This document shows, in pieces, positions 15,799 through 16,182 of a stretch of DNA of 16,182 bases; position 1 is the first letter of the stretch; each line of letters opens with the position of its first letter. Below the pieces are notes generated by a model, which did not search any database, was not told the origin of the DNA, and saw only the letters and a program-made list of their open reading frames with translations. A program made the translations under genes and the position numbers. Origin of the DNA: Gammaproteobacteria bacterium (GTDB taxonomy: Bacteria; Pseudomonadota; Gammaproteobacteria; SG8-11); NCBI GenBank assembly GCA_016200445.1, contig JACQEQ010000168.1, positions 1-16,182 on the forward strand. Reading direction: 5' to 3'.

Positions 15799-15924
15799 TC
15801 AATGCAGTACACCCGGCCGGGTTGTGCTTTCGACTGCGCGCCCGGTGAACGGTAAAAAAATATCATCAAGACTTGGCGCCGCCATTGAAAAACCAGCGAT
15901 CAAAACACCGGCGGGGGTTAATGC
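15799..15924 (-). pseudogene. Remnant of a DrrA-type ABC exporter ATPase (C-terminal end)
   Basis: A 41-codon stretch closed at 15799-15801 and bounded upstream by a TGA at 15925-15927 reads AGVLIAGFSMAAPSLDDIFL followed by PFTGRAVES. The PSLDDIFLxxTGR motif is the C-terminal signature of DrrA/NatA-type ATPases. Walker motifs and everything upstream are absent. It lies immediately before the permease remnant, as in drrAB operons, so a complete exporter once stood here on the minus strand. The intact family size is about 300 residues. Confidence 0.72.
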
Positions 15925-16026
15925 TCAAATGTGTTGGGCGGGTTGCACAAAGTGATAGTCGAGCGTGAACGGATCAGCATGTTTTGCAGTAAAACAATCC
16001 GTGCAACGCAGCTCGACTGATTCAAG

Positions 16027-16182
16027 CTATTGCAGTAATTCCGTCATTTTCTTAAAGCGTTCTTTTTGAACGCCGCCGGCAATTTCTTTTGCCTTAGCTA
16101 CATCGCCTTTTTGTACGGCAGGAATAATTTCGGTTTCACGGGTCTTTTTAAATTCCGCCCACACGGTAGCTGCTTCTTTTAC
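16027..16182 (-). CDS. C-terminal end of an unidentified helical protein, partial
   Basis: An open minus-strand frame enters from the right edge and ends at a TAG (16029-16027), giving 51 residues. The sequence is strongly helical: TVWAEFKKTRETEIIPAVQK, then GDVAKAKEIAGGVQKERFKK and a short MTELLQ tail. The pattern W-x-x-F-K-x-T-R-x-x-x-I-I-P-A with GD-A-A resembles the last helices of four-helix-bundle sensor-like (4HB_MCP) or small periplasmic proteins. The N-terminus is outside, so the family is a guess, while coding status is fairly likely from the clean, biased frame. Confidence 0.55.
   Translation of the reverse strand, partial: VKEAATVWAEFKKTRETEIIPAVQKGDVAKAKEIAGGVQKERFKKMTELLQ

Noticed and set aside
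15770..15955. Plus-strand frame of 61 codons
   Set aside because: It is opposite the ABC exporter remnant, whose minus-strand reading gives specific family motifs.
15965..16000. Imperfect hairpin downstream of the right-edge gene (GTTTT and AAAAC arms with outer GGAT/ATCC)
   Set aside because: The inner stem is only 5 bp and no T run follows on the minus strand, so I would not call a terminator.
1..16182. CRISPR arrays, tRNA, rRNA, transposases or integrases
   Set aside because: I saw no regularly spaced repeats, no tRNA-like or rRNA sequence and no recombinase motifs on either strand.

Overview
The window looks like chromosomal DNA of a GC-rich proteobacterium, probably beta or gamma. The grounds are a tripartite RND efflux pair with a lipoprotein adaptor, a Tat-type signal peptide, clear Shine-Dalgarno sites, and a large winged-helix/ATPase regulator. 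I cannot name the species.

Left part (1-4446). On the minus strand sits an RND efflux operon, with the adaptor lipoprotein at 2991-1900 and the inner-membrane pump from 1903 off the left edge; the two genes overlap by ATGA. Upstream of it, on the same strand, are a small conserved protein (3304-3077) and an LRAT/NlpC-P60-like protein (3861-3367). The LRAT gene is bracketed by two identical 23-bp direct repeats. A plus-strand GNAT acetyltransferase gene (4076-4379) follows; it has lost its middle and is frameshifted.

Middle (4447-8002). A 976-residue regulator on the minus strand joins an OmpR/CadC-type winged helix to a STAND-like ATPase and a helical-repeat C-terminal half. It is separated from the next operon by a 625-bp divergent intergenic region. 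That region holds a GC-rich hairpin and a good sigma70-like promoter facing right.

Right part (8003-15317). This is the most interesting section: eight tightly spaced or overlapping plus-strand genes that look like one transcription unit. In order they encode an SPFH/YdjI-like protein with a SHOCT tail, two zinc-ribbon DUF4178 proteins (the second membrane-anchored with an extracytoplasmic domain), a 46-residue membrane peptide, a DUF350 (YjfL-like) membrane protein, a seven-TM spermidine-synthase-like aminopropyltransferase, a Tat-exported FAD-dependent amine-oxidase-like protein, and a multi-TM protein. The parts suggest an envelope-associated system that makes or modifies a polyamine-like compound and then oxidises it. 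In this copy the oxidase gene is broken by an apparent internal deletion with a frameshift, and the last membrane protein appears to lack an internal block in frame. The system may therefore be decaying here, or the assembly may have lost pieces.

Far right (15318-16182). After a blank stretch, minus-strand remnants of a DrrA/DrrB-type ABC exporter can be read in several frames (15924-15603). The C-terminus of a helical, probably periplasmic protein enters from the right edge (16182-16027).
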